Assembly: GCA_027475525.1 (NCBI GenBank)
Contig: JAMWFC010000037.1
Location: forward strand, 501,419 to 565,418
Source: Macrolepiota albuminosa
Lineage: Eukaryota; Basidiomycota; Agaricomycetes; Agaricales; Agaricaceae
Length of the DNA: 64,000 bases
Reading direction: 5' to 3'
The notes below the pieces were generated by a model. That model was given only the letters and a program-made list of their open reading frames with translations. It did not search any database and was not told the DNA's origin. Shown in pieces: positions 19,851 to 31,043 of this stretch. Made by a program: the position numbers and the translations under genes. The stretch's first letter is position 1; every line of letters starts with the position of its first letter.

Positions 19851-20480
19851 TCATACACCACCCAAGAATTTTAGAAGCACAGCAAAGCCGCTAGACTTGA
19901 TGACACACATTACAGGAAGCATGACCCAGCATTTGAAGATATGCTCCATAAACAAGGCTAAAGAATGTCTGAGTGCAGAAGGATTCATGGATGCACCAAG
20001 CAGCCCATCATTACACTGGACATTAAAACTGTTTGCAAGAACCCGTCCATGGGATCGCTCAGCTTCTGATACTCCTTGTCCCACAACAGGAACGAGATTT
20101 CGTCGATTCGGACGCAATCGATGCCAACGCCGAGACGAGTCCTATGCAAGTCTGTGCAGCAACACCGCAAACAGCAACATCCTGGTGTTCGCGAGGACCC
20201 AAGAGCACCGTCGTCGTCATATAAGCCTTAAAATGCCCCGCGCTTGCATTCAGCAGATTCGCAGCGACAGTCTTCAGGTTTCCCTCTAGCTCCGGCACGA
20301 TTGCCTTTGCAAAGCGCCTGATCCCCAGACTCAGATCGAACGGGCAAAGCCACAGAAGGGACGGTGCACTTTGGCTTCACGTTTCCGATTTCCATCGCGA
20401 TGAGGACTGTCGTCCAAGGCGACAAACGAGGATTATTGTGTGCGAGGAGAACCGATAATATAGCTCTTCATGCTTCTCTT
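19851..20480 (-). pseudogene. Unrecognised minus-strand coding remnant
   Basis: Minus-strand frames in different registers give protein-like pieces in plausible order: IRRFAKAIVPELEGNLKTVA, NASAGHFKAYMTTTVLLGP, then RIDEISFLLWDKEYQKLSDP. They could be one gene broken by small indels. I do not recognise the family. The overlapping plus-strand 161-residue frame shows no domain and is probably its shadow. Confidence 0.35.
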
Positions 20481-20914
20481 TCGCAAGAACGGTCATGGGA
20501 TGGGGAAGGCAGAGATACTGGGCGAAGGGACGAGATGTGCAAGCTTTGTATATAGTACGATACGATAGTCTGGCTCAGTGGTCTTTCCGGTCACGACGAG
20601 CTCGCAACTGCATGAAAAGTGAACTCCGAGCATCGTCAGGTATGAGTGTTAAATATTTATGACGCCGGCGCGGGTCGAGGATTTGCTGGTTTGGCGCTGT
20701 TAATAGTCTGCATAAGGATGCGGCAGGATAGAGCAAGGACGGTTAGTCAGTTTGTATGTCCTAGCATGGTATGATTTACAGAATAGGCATCAAGCAAGGG
20801 GTCAAGGCGTGAGAGTCTAAGTAGTAAGATCGATTCCAAACTTCAGCTGTAAGGTTGATTTCTCACACCCATCTTCAAGTGCACGTAAGTCATTGCCAGA
20901 ATTCAATTTGCACC
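20481..20914. other. Intergenic stretch upstream of the NLR
   Basis: No gene recognised. GC content drops sharply from about here into the NLR block. No clear TATA box seen. Confidence 0.5.
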
Positions 20915-23900
20915 ATGCAGAGTACAGGTCTTTCGAATCATCGTGGACTGAGGCTTCTCTCCCTCGGTAGGCTGTTTCTTGACATTCATACTTTTCATTG
21001 GGTCTGACACTATACAGATGACGGGGGTATCCGTGGCCTCTCAGAGCTTCTAATCATACAAGAGTTTATGAACAGGATTAGGTTCATCAACAAAGCTGCC
21101 ATAGTACCTAAACCTTGCCAGTATTTTGATATGATTGGTGGTGTCGGAACGGGAGGGTATGTGCCGTACGAGATTCTCTTGAGTATTGTTTCAGATTTCA
21201 TCTTCTAGGCTTATTGCATTGATGCTCGGACGTCTCGAGATGCCAATTGATCGGGCCATTGAGGAATATGTTCGCTTTTCTTCTAGTGTCTTCTCAGTGA
21301 AGCAGTGGCGAAAGAGCAAAGAAAAGTTCAAAGCCTCCATCTTTAAGACTAAGATGGAGGCGATGATTGAATCTTCTGGAAAATCACGAAATTCTCTACT
21401 GCAAGATGTTGATTCTCAAATTTGTAAAAGGTCTGTGTATTATTTTTTTGTGTTGGTAAGAAAATAACATGTAGATATCTAGTTTTGTTGTGGCACTTCC
21501 ATCTTTTCATATGACACCACGATTTTTTCGTTCATATACAGTGGGTGCAAATCAGAGCTATAACTGCACTATTGTAGAAGCAGCACGTGCAACTACTGCC
21601 AATCCAGGTCTTTTTGAGTCTGTATCAATAACTGAAGGAGGCATTCAAGAATCTTTTATTGGTGGTAGCTTGGGATATAATAACCCCTTTTTGAGTCTGT
21701 ATCAATAACTGAAGGAGGCATTCAAGAATCTTTTATTGGTGGTAGCTTGGGATATAATAACCCCAGCAGACTTGTTCTTGAAGAAGCAGAATCTGTGTTT
21801 GGTTATTCTGCACAAGTGGCTTGTCTTGTTAGTATAGGTGCTGGAAAAGTTGACCCTATTTCTTTGCAGCACTCTAAACATCCAAGTATGAAGCATACTT
21901 TGAATGTTGTCAGAAACATTGCAATTGATAGTGAAAGAGTTGCTGAAGAGTTGATGAGCCAATATAAACACATTCCTAATGTGTTTTTCAGGCTTAATGT
22001 TGATCAAGGTCTGCAGACCTTACTTTTGGATAGTCAGAAGAAGTTGTCAGAAATTAAAACACATACTTTGTCTTATTTGCAACAGATTACTATTGCACAA
22101 AAAGTCAATGACATAGTACAAGCTTTAACTGCTAGTTCTTGTAAAATTTGTATAGGAGACTTTAGAGGCTCTGTATTGCCTAAAAATCTTTCCAAAACTT
22201 TCATCAAAAATATCTATCAACTTCATAGTCCTACTCCAATCTTTGTAGGAAGAAAAGATATATTGGAAAAATTGAATAAATATTTTGCTACAAACTCTAC
22301 TTCTGATATACAGAGGAGATATGTTTTGCATGGTTTAGGTGGATCTGGAAAAACACAGATTGTTTTGAAATTTTTGGCAATATATAAATCAAGGTGAGTT
22401 TGATATAAAGATCTTACTATGAAGTGTTGTTAATAAATAATTCAGATTTTCCTCTATATATTTCATTGATGCAAGTTCAAAAATGTCTATAGAACAATTT
22501 TTCAAATTTATTGCTAGTCAAACAACAACTTCTGAGCCTAGCTTAATTGCTGGTTTAGAATTGCTTTGCTGTGATCAAACAGAGTGGCTATTAATTTTTG
22601 ACAATGCAGATGATCCAATGCTTGATCTTCAGCCTTTTTTCCCATCATGCCAACATGGAAACATTATTATTACTACAAGAAATAAGGAATGTGCATTGCA
22701 TGCACCTCAACACAGTGATAAAATTGAAAACTTATCTGAAAAAGATTCAATTGCTCTTCTTCATAAAATTTGTAGCAGATCAGAGTTTATCTATGCAGAA
22801 GCTAAAGAGTTAGTTAAAGAACTTGGATTTTTTCCTCTAGCTATTGTACAAGCTGGTTGTGTTTTGTTGCGAGAACCATGGCTAAAATTTGCTCAATATA
22901 TTGAGAAATATAAATTAAATAAAAAAAAATATCTAGAACAAAATACAAAACAACATATTGATAGTTATTCACTGTCACTCTACTCTACATGGAAAATCAG
23001 TTATGACAAGCTTTCTATATCTGCAAAGATAGTACTCAACTTTTGGAGTATTTGTCATTATGACAAAATACCTATTGATATTGTGCAAAGAGCATGGAAT
23101 GTTTTAAAAATACAAAAAAATAGTGAAGTTTCACAGCTTCAACAGAGTTTAACATTATTTCTTGATAATGAAGAGCAATGGAATGAAGAGCTAATTGAAG
23201 ATATAATTATATTACTAACATCATATTCATTGGTTGAAAAAATTGGAGAAAACCTCATAAGAATGCATCCTTTAGTTCAAGAGTGTTGTCATGAGTTTTT
23301 AACAAATGAAGAAAAAAACAGATTGTATGACTGTGTATCACAAATATATCAGTCTTTAGAACAGAAAGATTTTGATTATAATGATGCTCAAATGTGGTTA
23401 CCTCATGTCAGGAAATTACAAAAAAACACATCAATAGGATTGGAGGTTTTAAAAGTATTTACAAGATTACTATATATAGCAACTCTATGGAATGATGCAA
23501 TTGATCAAATAGAAAAAGTTATAACTGCTATTGAAAAAACAGAATATCAAAATCTTAATAAGTGGAAAAATATATTAGGATATGCATTGCAACAGGTAGA
23601 AAGATTTGAAGAGGCTGAAAAAATACAAAGACAAGTTTTAGTTGCTGAGCAAGCAGCATTAGGAAACAATCATTTTAGTACTCTTGATAGCATGAATAAT
23701 CTTGCAGTCACTTTACAAAAAGCTGGAAAGCTTCAAGAAGCTGAAAAAATACAGAGACAAGTCTTAGCTACTCAGCAAGCAGCATTAGGAAATAATCATT
23801 TTATTACTCTTAGTAGCATGAATAATCTTGCAGTTACTCTACAAAATGCTGAAAAGCTTCAAGAGGCTGAAAAAATACATAGACAAGTCTTAGCTATTCA

Positions 23901-25413
23901 GCAAGTAGTATTAGGAAACAATCATCCTAGTATTTTTATTAGCATGATTGGTCTTGCACTTGTTTTAGAAAAAGCTGAAAGGCTTCAAGAGGCTGAAAAT
24001 ATACAAAAACAAGTTGTAGCTACTTGGCAAGCAAAATTAGGAAACAATCATCCTGATACTCTTTATAACATGAATCATCTTGCATTTACTTTAAAAAAAG
24101 CTAAAAAGCTTCAAGAAGCTGAAAATATACAGAGACAAGTCTTAGCTACTCAGCAAGCAGTATTAGGAAACAGTCATCCTAATACTCTTAGTAGCATGAA
24201 TAATCTTGCACTTATTCTAGAAAAAGCTGGAAGGCTTCAAGAGGCTGAAGATATACAGAGACAAGTCTTAGCTACTCGGCAAGCAACATTAGGAAACAAT
24301 CATCTTAGTACTCTTAATAGCATGAATGATCTTGCAATTACTTTACAAACAGCTAAAAAGCTTCAAGAGGCTGAAGATATACAAAGACAAGTCTTAGCTA
24401 CTCAGCAAGTAGTATTAGAAAATAATCATCCTAGTACTCTTATGAGCATAAATAATCTTGCACTTACTCTAGAAAAAGCTGGAAAGCTTCAAGAAGCTGA
24501 AGATATACAGAGACAAGTTTTAGCTACTCAGCAAGCAGTATTAGGAAACAATCATCCTAATACTCTTATGAGCATGAATAATCTTGCACTTACTTTAGAA
24601 AAAGCTGGAAGGCTTCAAGAGGCTGAAAATATACTAAGACAAGTTTTAGCTATTCGGCAAGCAGTATTAGGAAATAATCATCCTAATACCTTTATTAGCA
24701 TGAATAATCTTGCATTTACTTTAAGAGAAGCTGGAAGGCTTCAAGAAGCTGAGAATATACAAAGACAACTCTTAGCTACTCAGCAAGCAGCATTAAGAAA
24801 TAATCATCCTGACATTCTTATTAGCATGTATAATCTTGCACTCACTCTAAAAACAGCTGGAAGGCTTCAAGAGGCTGAAAATATACAGAGACAAGTCTTA
24901 GCTACTCAGCAAGCAGTATTAGAAAACAATCATCCTGATACTCTTAATAGCATGATTAATCTTGCACTTATTTTAGACAAAGCTGGAAGGCTTCAAGAAG
25001 CTGAAAATATACAGAGACAAGTCTTAGCTACTCAGCAAGCAGTATTAGGAAACAGTCATCCTGATACTCTTGGTAGTATGAGTAATCTTGCAGTTATTTT
25101 ATACAAAGCTGGAAGCCTTCAAGAAGCTGAAAATATACAGAGAGAAGTTTTAGCTACACAGCAAGCAGTATTAGGAAACAGTCATCCTGATACTCTTGGT
25201 AGCATGAATAATCTTGCACTTACTCTAAAAAAAGCTGAAAGGCTTCAAGAGGCTGAGAATATACAGAGACAACTCTTAGCTACTCAGCAAGCAGTATTAG
25301 GAAACAGTCATCCTGATACTCTTGGTAGCATGAATAATCTTGCACTTACTCTAAAAAAAGCTGGAAGACTTCAAGAGGCTGAAGATATACAGAGACAAGT
25401 CTTAGCTACTTAG
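20915..25413 (+). CDS. NLR-type protein: pseudo-patatin, NB-ARC, TPR array
   Basis: Five exons: 20915-20966, 21018-21156, 21209-21430, 21483-22393, 22446-25413. The patatin domain opens with LSLDDGGIRGLSEL. The GxSxG nucleophile site reads GVGTG (Gly for Ser) and the D-G-A/G site reads FIGGSLGYNNP (Gly for Asp), so lipase activity is not expected. The NB-ARC has P-loop GLGGSGKTQI, Walker B WLLIFDNADD, IIITTRN and FFPLAIVQAG. The C-terminus has 15 TPR units of 42 residues, nearly identical at DNA level. Fungal NLRs of this layout (such as Neurospora PLP-1) act in allorecognition and cell death. The frame is broken only by the 77-bp duplication at 21611-21764; removing one copy restores it. TAG at 25411 replaces a Gln codon, cutting the array. 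Codon use is far more AT-rich than its neighbours. Confidence 0.88.
21611..21764. repeat. 77-bp tandem duplication no. 7 (inside the NLR)
   Basis: Second copy at 21688. It repeats the FESVSITEGG...GYNNP segment of the patatin domain in a shifted frame. Deleting one copy puts both flanks in the same frame. Confidence 0.92.
23600..25413 (+). repeat. 126-bp coding tandem repeat (TPR units)
   Basis: Fourteen full and one partial unit of 42 codons with core LQEAENIQRQVLATQQAVLG, then NNHPDTLxSMNNLALTL. Some neighbours differ by only a few bases, as expected under unequal exchange or gene conversion. This is coding sequence, not a CRISPR array. Confidence 0.95.
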
Positions 25414-26003
25414 CAAGCAGTATTAAAAAACAATTATTTTAGTACTTTTAGTAGTATAAATAATTTTGTAATTATTTTAAAAAAAACTAGAAAATTTTAA
25501 GAAGCTAAAAAAAGATGTAGCAATAGATTTTAGCTCTTTAGCAGGCAGTATCAGAAAACAATTATTTTAATAATCTCCTTTTTTTAAACTATCTTTGAAA
25601 TTATTTTCAGAAGGCTATTAAAAGTGGAAAGAAAAATATTAAATCAAAAATTAAAAATTAAACAGATTTTTAGTATTTTATAAATATTTATAATTTCTTT
25701 GTAAATATATTATAAAAATATTATTATTTTATTCTTATTAAATCATATCTTAATATTATATACTTCAGAGCACATTGAAGATTTCTGAAGAAACATTTAT
25801 TAGAGTCATATAATTTCTAATAAGTACTTTTTCAGAAACTCTAATAAAATTTTTTTAATTATTCAAATTTTCTGTATAAAAAATTCTACTTCTTTAATAC
25901 AAACTATTACACTAAATATCTATAATATATAGGATAATTTCTGAAAAATTGAGTGAATAAGTAAAGCTTACTAAGTTTAGTCAGATCTAACTTCAGGACA
26001 TAA
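25414..26003 (+). pseudogene. Decayed downstream TPR unit and AT-rich sequence
   Basis: Bases 25411 to about 25560 still align with the 126-bp TPR unit. Over roughly the first 100 bp about 19 differences from sister units are seen, all C-to-T or G-to-A, creating several stops. After about 25600 the sequence is very AT-rich with no gene recognised. The array was therefore longer once. Confidence 0.8.
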
Positions 26004-26005
26004 TA

Positions 26006-27604
26006 CAGTGGCTCAAAAAACTGTCCCAATATTTCATACTTTTTGAAAGATGACATTGACATGAAGGAGGAGAAGTACGTAAAATCCTGATTAAATCATG
26101 TAAAATACTATGGCATTGTAGCTACAGAACAAATCTAGGTTTATGTAATCAAAATCAAAACTAATGGAGCAATAGCCATTTTAAAATATTCACTCATTGG
26201 GACAGTTTTTTGAGCATCTCTAATTTTTTAGGTTTATCCCTATTTTACTCAGAAATAAAGAGTAAGTTGCATGTGGGAATATAAACAAAGTCATGTGACC
26301 ATGTGTAGATATATTTGGGAGTAGTTCAAGCTGGTTGAACTACATCTTGACTTTCAACCACTATCATGAAACCTATTCCTTCTGCACAACACTCTACTGT
26401 TGCTTCTTTTCTTGCTCAAGGGTATTCTCTGGTCAGATTGGGGCTCAAACTGGTCTAGGGAAGTCTACTACTGGGAGGATTGGTAGAGAGTTGGAGATGG
26501 ACAAGGAAAACCATCCTAGAGGCTGTCCTGCTAAGCTTACTCCATATGATAAACAGGCTATTGTTTGACAAATCTCAACTGGGAGACTTAATACAGCTGT
26601 CCAGGCCACTAATTTTATCAACAACATCATTTCCAACCCTGTCTCTTCCAAGACTGTCTGGAATGTGTTGAAGGAGGAGGGGTATTGGTCTGCTACCAAG
26701 AGAAAAGTTCCTATGCTCAAAGCTAAACATTGACAACTACAGCTTAAATGGGCTCAGAAGCATCAGAACTGGACTATAGAGGACTGGAAAAGAGTGTTGT
26801 GGACAGATGAGACAAAGATTAACAGGATTGGGTCAGATAGGAAGCAGTATGTGTGGAAGCTACAAGGAGAAGACATTTCAAACTGAACAACTACACCTAC
26901 TATGAAGCATGGAGGAGGGAATAATCTCATGATATGGGGCTGTATGAGTTGGAATGGGGTAGAAAGGCTTGTAGAGGTGGTGGGGATCATGAATGCAGAG
27001 CAGTACTGTGAAATTTTAGATGATGGGGCAAAGGAGAACTTTGAAAAGTTGGAGATGGAGGAGGGTGCCCACTACTTTCAACAGGACAATAACTCCAAAC
27101 ACAACTCCAAGAGGGCTGACAAGTGGTTTGAGGACAACAACTTTAATGTCCTTTGGTGGCCAGCCCAATCTCCTGATCTCAACCCTATTGAACATCTCTG
27201 GAAGTACCTCAAAGAGCAACTTAAGCAGTATGAAACACCTTATGGTGTGCATGAATTATGGGAGAGAGTTGCAAAGGAATGAGATGAAATACTATCACAG
27301 GTATGCCAAAGACTAATAAAAAGCATGCCTAGAAGGATTCAAGCAGTTATCAAGGCAAATAGAGGACAAAGTACTAGATATTAAAATTAGAGATGCTCAA
27401 AAAACTGTCTCAATGAGTGAATATTTTAAAATGGCTATTGCTCCATCAGGTTTGATCTTGATTACATAAACCTAGATTCATTTTGTAGCTACAATGCCAT
27501 AGTATTTTACGTGATTTAATCAGGATTTTAAGTACTTTCTATCCTTCATGCCAATGTCATCTTTCAAAAAGTATGAAACATTGGGACAGTTTTTTGAGCT
27601 ACTG
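26006..27604 (+). mobile_element. Tc1-like DNA transposon, inactivated
   Basis: 1599 bp with 219-bp terminal inverted repeats (26006-26224 and 27386-27604) beginning CAGT(G/A)GCTCAAAAAACTG and flanked by TA on both sides (26004-26005, 27605-27606), the Tc1/mariner target duplication. Each repeat also ends internally with an inverted echo of its own tip (GACAGTTTTTTGAGC), so every repeat is a fold-back. The single gene is a broken DD34E transposase. Confidence 0.93.
26364..27384 (+). pseudogene. Tc1 transposase, DD34E, with stops
   Basis: A helix-turn-helix (QIGAQTGLGKSTTGRI) precedes the catalytic domain: Asp in LWTDETKI, Asp in YFQQDNNSKH and Glu in DLNPIEHLW, with 34 residues between the last two. 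All three catalytic residues remain. In-frame TGA codons sit at 26566, 26731, 26884 and 27280; CGA (Arg) to TGA would explain most. A 1-nt loss near 26430 separates a start at 26364 (MKPIPSAQHST) from the rest. The product would cut and paste the element; this copy cannot. Confidence 0.88.
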
Positions 27605-27606
27605 TA

Positions 27607-27837
27607 GAGATTTTAGGAAAAACATTTATTAAAAACAAGTTACATAATTTTTAATAAATGTTTCTTTAAAAATTTCTGCTATATTCTGAAGTGTGTAGAG
27701 GCAAAAAAAAATGCTTAAAAGAATTCAGAAAAATTTAACACAATAATTTAGCTTGAAACAATATTTTAAAAGTTGGAAAAAAACTAAAGCCTTAATCAAA
27801 CAAAAAGAGATTGAGGCTGAGATCAAGCATTGATTTT
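27607..27837. other. AT-rich stretch without gene
   Basis: Continues the AT-rich sequence interrupted by the Tc1 insertion. No gene recognised. Confidence 0.5.
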
Positions 27838-28550
27838 TACACTAGTTCATCTTCAATGTAGATGAGTTCAAAAAATTCTTATAGCTCAGATTACACAATA
27901 AAACTAGAATCCATCTTATATTTTTTAGTACTATTAAATATAAAATAAAAATAAAAATAGAAATCAAATTTCCAACTATATGAAACACAAGAGCTGAAGC
28001 TTATATGAGCTTCAGTAATAAATTGGAGCCATTACACAACCAATAATTGTAAGAGTGACTTCTCAAGGCTATGGCTCAGTCACACAGCTAGTAGAGGGAG
28101 ATCCAAAGAGAACAAGTCTGGGGATTTTCTATGCCAGGTTAGATGCTTCTGGGGCTTCTAAAGCATGGAAAACAACTGTACAGTATAACAAAACCTTAAA
28201 AACTCAAAAATTGACCAACCAAACAACTATGCAAACAAGGCAGGAAAACTCCAGACTTTGGAAATTAGAAAGGCAAACTCCAGCTTATATAAGCAGTCTA
28301 GAAGCGGTGCTGAAGGGCCCATACTTGCCTGAATAATAGCTAAAGAACCAGAGCATCTTAAAAGCTGATAATAGTACTAACAGATAGTATTAAGAGAATG
28401 GAAACAGCAAAATGAGAGAATGATAGAAGGAATAAGGAAATAAATGAAAGAAGAATGAAGAAATAAGGAGTGAAAAAAAGAAGAAAAGAGAAGTCCTCTG
28501 ACAATGATGACATGAATATCAAAGCAATCAATTGCGATACTACTATGAAT
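27838..28550. repeat. Dispersed repeat X, copy 2, with inserted copia-LTR-like sequence
   Basis: 27838-28035 and 28500-28550 match repeat X at 14187. The middle part carries TGTAAGAGTGACTTCTCAAGG and GGCTCAGTCACACAGCT, which also occurs inverted at 47191-47347. The shared TGTAAG start and wide spread suggest an LTR fragment, perhaps copia; family not proven. The 93-residue frame at 28055 is not convincing as a gene. Confidence 0.5.
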
Positions 28551-29053
28551 TACATAGAGACATCACAACAGTACGTGTCATACATTGTACAGGAGCTTGC
28601 TTTGTGCCATACCATACGTGTCCAGCGGAGTCCACTACACTGGAGCAGTGCAGTGCCCACAGTGCCATAGAATACAGAGCTGCAGACATGTCACAATGTG
28701 CTGTATGACATGATCTAGTAAATCGATAAAAGGCGGGCACACACATGCGCACGCAGGCCCAGCGGATGCCAGCAGACACTAGCGGACATCAATGTGTGTC
28801 AGCGGCCACCAGTGGGCATCAGCCCACGAGTGAAAGCCTCCTCTATTGGTGGATGTCATGGGATGAATCAATCCTCCTCGAGGTTTCCCACTTCCCTCCC
28901 CTCTCTCTTCCTCCCCGCAATAACTTTAGGCTGTGCACCATGAATCAATCCTCCTCGAGGTTTCCCACTTCCCTCCCCTCTCTCTTCCTCCCCGCAATAA
29001 CTTTAGGCTGTGCACCTCCCCTTCCCTCCTTTTCCCACCCCCAATGCCAGCAT
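28551..29053 (+). repeat. Fragment of element D terminal repeat
   Basis: Matches the left terminal repeat of element D (from 45412) from its very tip (TACATAGAGACATCAC here, CACATAGAGACATCAC there) to ...CAGCAT, then stops and gives way to gag sequence. It contains 77-bp duplication no. 8. No partner repeat is seen nearby, so it is a broken or rearranged D-family copy. Confidence 0.75.
28864..29017. repeat. 77-bp tandem duplication no. 8
   Basis: Second copy at 28941. Lies in the element D terminal-repeat fragment. Confidence 0.9.
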
Positions 29054-29331
29054 GCCGCCCACGCCCAGAGCAGGCGCCGGATGGAGAACGTCCTAAACCA
29101 AGGCCAGATTTCAAGCCGGCCAATCCACCAGGTCAGATGGAGACTTGTTTCACATGTGGCCAACCAGGCCACTATGCTACCAATTGCCCTGCAAAGCCGG
29201 AAGCCCTGAGGAAGGAGTATACACCCTGCACCCACCTTCAAGCTGCACATACTGCAGCTGCAAGTGGGAGTGATGGAGACGTGTCTGCTGAGTCTGAGGC
29301 AGAGCACCCCACAAACAACCAGGAGACATAA
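29054..29331 (+). pseudogene. Element B gag fragment with CCHC knuckle
   Basis: A short frame with METCFTCGQPGHYATNC, a complete C-x2-C-x4-H-x4-C zinc knuckle of Gag, followed by an acidic tail. The capsid domain is absent. It runs straight into RT sequence (GDCNAPATF) at about 29335, so the protease and RT N-terminus were deleted. Confidence 0.8.
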
Positions 29332-31043
29332 TGCAGATTGGAGACTGTAATGCTCCTGCAACCTTTCAGAGGCTAATAACCTCTATTTTTTGAGACGTAA
29401 TAGGACGTTTTATGCACATCTACTTAGATGACATATTCATCTACTCGGATTCTATGGAGGAGCATGAGCAGCACCTCAGAGTCATCTTCGAACAACTACG
29501 CAAGTACAAGTTGTACTTGAAGTGGAAAAAGTGTGAGCTTTACACTCAGAGTATAGACTGCCTAGGGCATGTCATTGATGAGTGGGGTATCCACCCCGAT
29601 CAGGACAAGCTTGATCGCATTTGGGAATGGCGCACACCACAAAATTACAATGACATCCAACAATTTGTTGGCCTTGTCAACTACATATCGAGCTTCTTGC
29701 CCGATGTTATGGCCTACCACTTATGGCCATGACACAGAATGGGTCACCATTCAATTGGAGGCCGCTGCACCAGCAGTGCTTTGAGATGGTCAAACAGATC
29801 TGTACGAAGACTCTGGTGATTTGACCAATCGACCCTAGACGGGACGAGCTGATATGGCTCATTTGCAACGCGTCTAAGACAGGCATTGGAGCCATGTACA
29901 GTCAGGGAAGTAGCTGGCAGACTTGCCGCCCAGCAGGGTTCATGTCGAAGAAATTCACAACGGCCCAGCAAAACTATGCTGTGCACGAGCTGGAGACTCT
30001 CACCATACTCAAGGCCCTCCTCAAGTGAGAGGATAAGCTGATGGGATATCCCATCCACATCATAACGGATCACAAGGCACTTGAGTTCTTCAAAACTCAG
30101 GTGAACTTGTCACCACGCCAGCGATGTTGGATAGACTACATGTTGAGATACCAGTTTGACATCACCTATGTTAAAGGTGAACTCAACAAAGTAGCAAACT
30201 GCTTGTCTCGCTACTTTGAGAGTGATGTAGTCAGGGAGGCTCACGAGCCTCATGAGTATGTGCAGGCAGACTGCCACATAGACCCAGATGGAGAGGATTT
30301 ACCTCTCCACCGCTACCAGGAGCTCAGGGAGCACATCCTGGAAGTATGTGCTATGCGTGATGACAAATGGAGGCAAAGCACTCACCTCAGGGAGCAGTGT
30401 GAAGAGCGGGATGTAGCCACCCAGATGCTCAAGGAGCATGAAGTTGTGGACCCAGCGTCACCTGGGAAGCACAAGTGCCCCGATATACCCATTATGCTGG
30501 CTGAGATGCTTGAAGGCGAATTGCCTTCATCCCAGCCCCCTAGCCTGGGCAGCGATGACTTCCAGATAGAAGTGGTGCAGGAATATGGCAATAATTCTCT
30601 CTTTGCCGAGATAATCGCCAATCCTGACGACCATCCTCGGTTCAGGCATGAGCCTGGTATACTGATCACAGAGAACCGTCAAGGGGTGGCAGTGGTCTGC
30701 CTCCCCCATACGTGGACCATTGTTACACGAGTCTTGGACCAGGCCCATGCACTGGTGGAGCACTTTGGTGCTGCCCAAACATTGGGCTACATCCGGAGAT
30801 GGTATTGGTGGCCACATATGGCCCAAGAAGTGACTAAGTTCTGCACCTCATGCGCAGCATGTCAGAGGGCAAAGTTGCCCCCTGGATCCCCTCCCAGGAA
30901 GCTACACCAGCTACCTGTGCTGGTAAAACCTTGGGACTCCATTGGAATGGACTTTGTAGGTCCGTTTCCTGAGTCCAGAGAGTTCGATTACCTCTGGATG
31001 GTAATATGCCGCATGACAAGCATGGTGCACCTCATACTGGTGC
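29332..31043 (+). pseudogene. Element B RT-RNase H-integrase, first part
   Basis: RT is present only from the fingers/palm segment onward: motif C YLDD in MHIYLDDIFIYSDS (from 29412). RNase H has CNASKTGIGA (Asp changed to Asn), HELETLTIL and ITDHKALEF; integrase has the zinc region and WDSIGMDFVGPFP. Stops occur near 29390, 29717, 29823 and 30028. The frame ends where element C is inserted, at LILV, and continues at 41982. Confidence 0.88.
31039..31043. repeat. Target site duplication GGTGC (left) of element C
   Basis: Matches 41982-41986. Removing C and one GGTGC rejoins the element B integrase in frame. Confidence 0.95.

Noticed and set aside
19804..20289. A 161-residue plus-strand ORF
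   Set aside because: It has no domain, and the opposite strand looks more protein-like there.
23600..25413. Regular repeats resembling a CRISPR array
   Set aside because: The 126-bp unit is open in one frame and encodes a 42-residue TPR; there are no short palindromic repeats with unique spacers and the genome is fungal.
28055..28336. A 93-residue ORF as a gene
   Set aside because: It begins inside a dispersed LTR-like repeat also found at 47191 and shows no family signature.
28551..29053. 5' LTR of element B
   Set aside because: The true 3' LTR of B at 53543 has a different sequence; this stretch matches the ends of element D instead.
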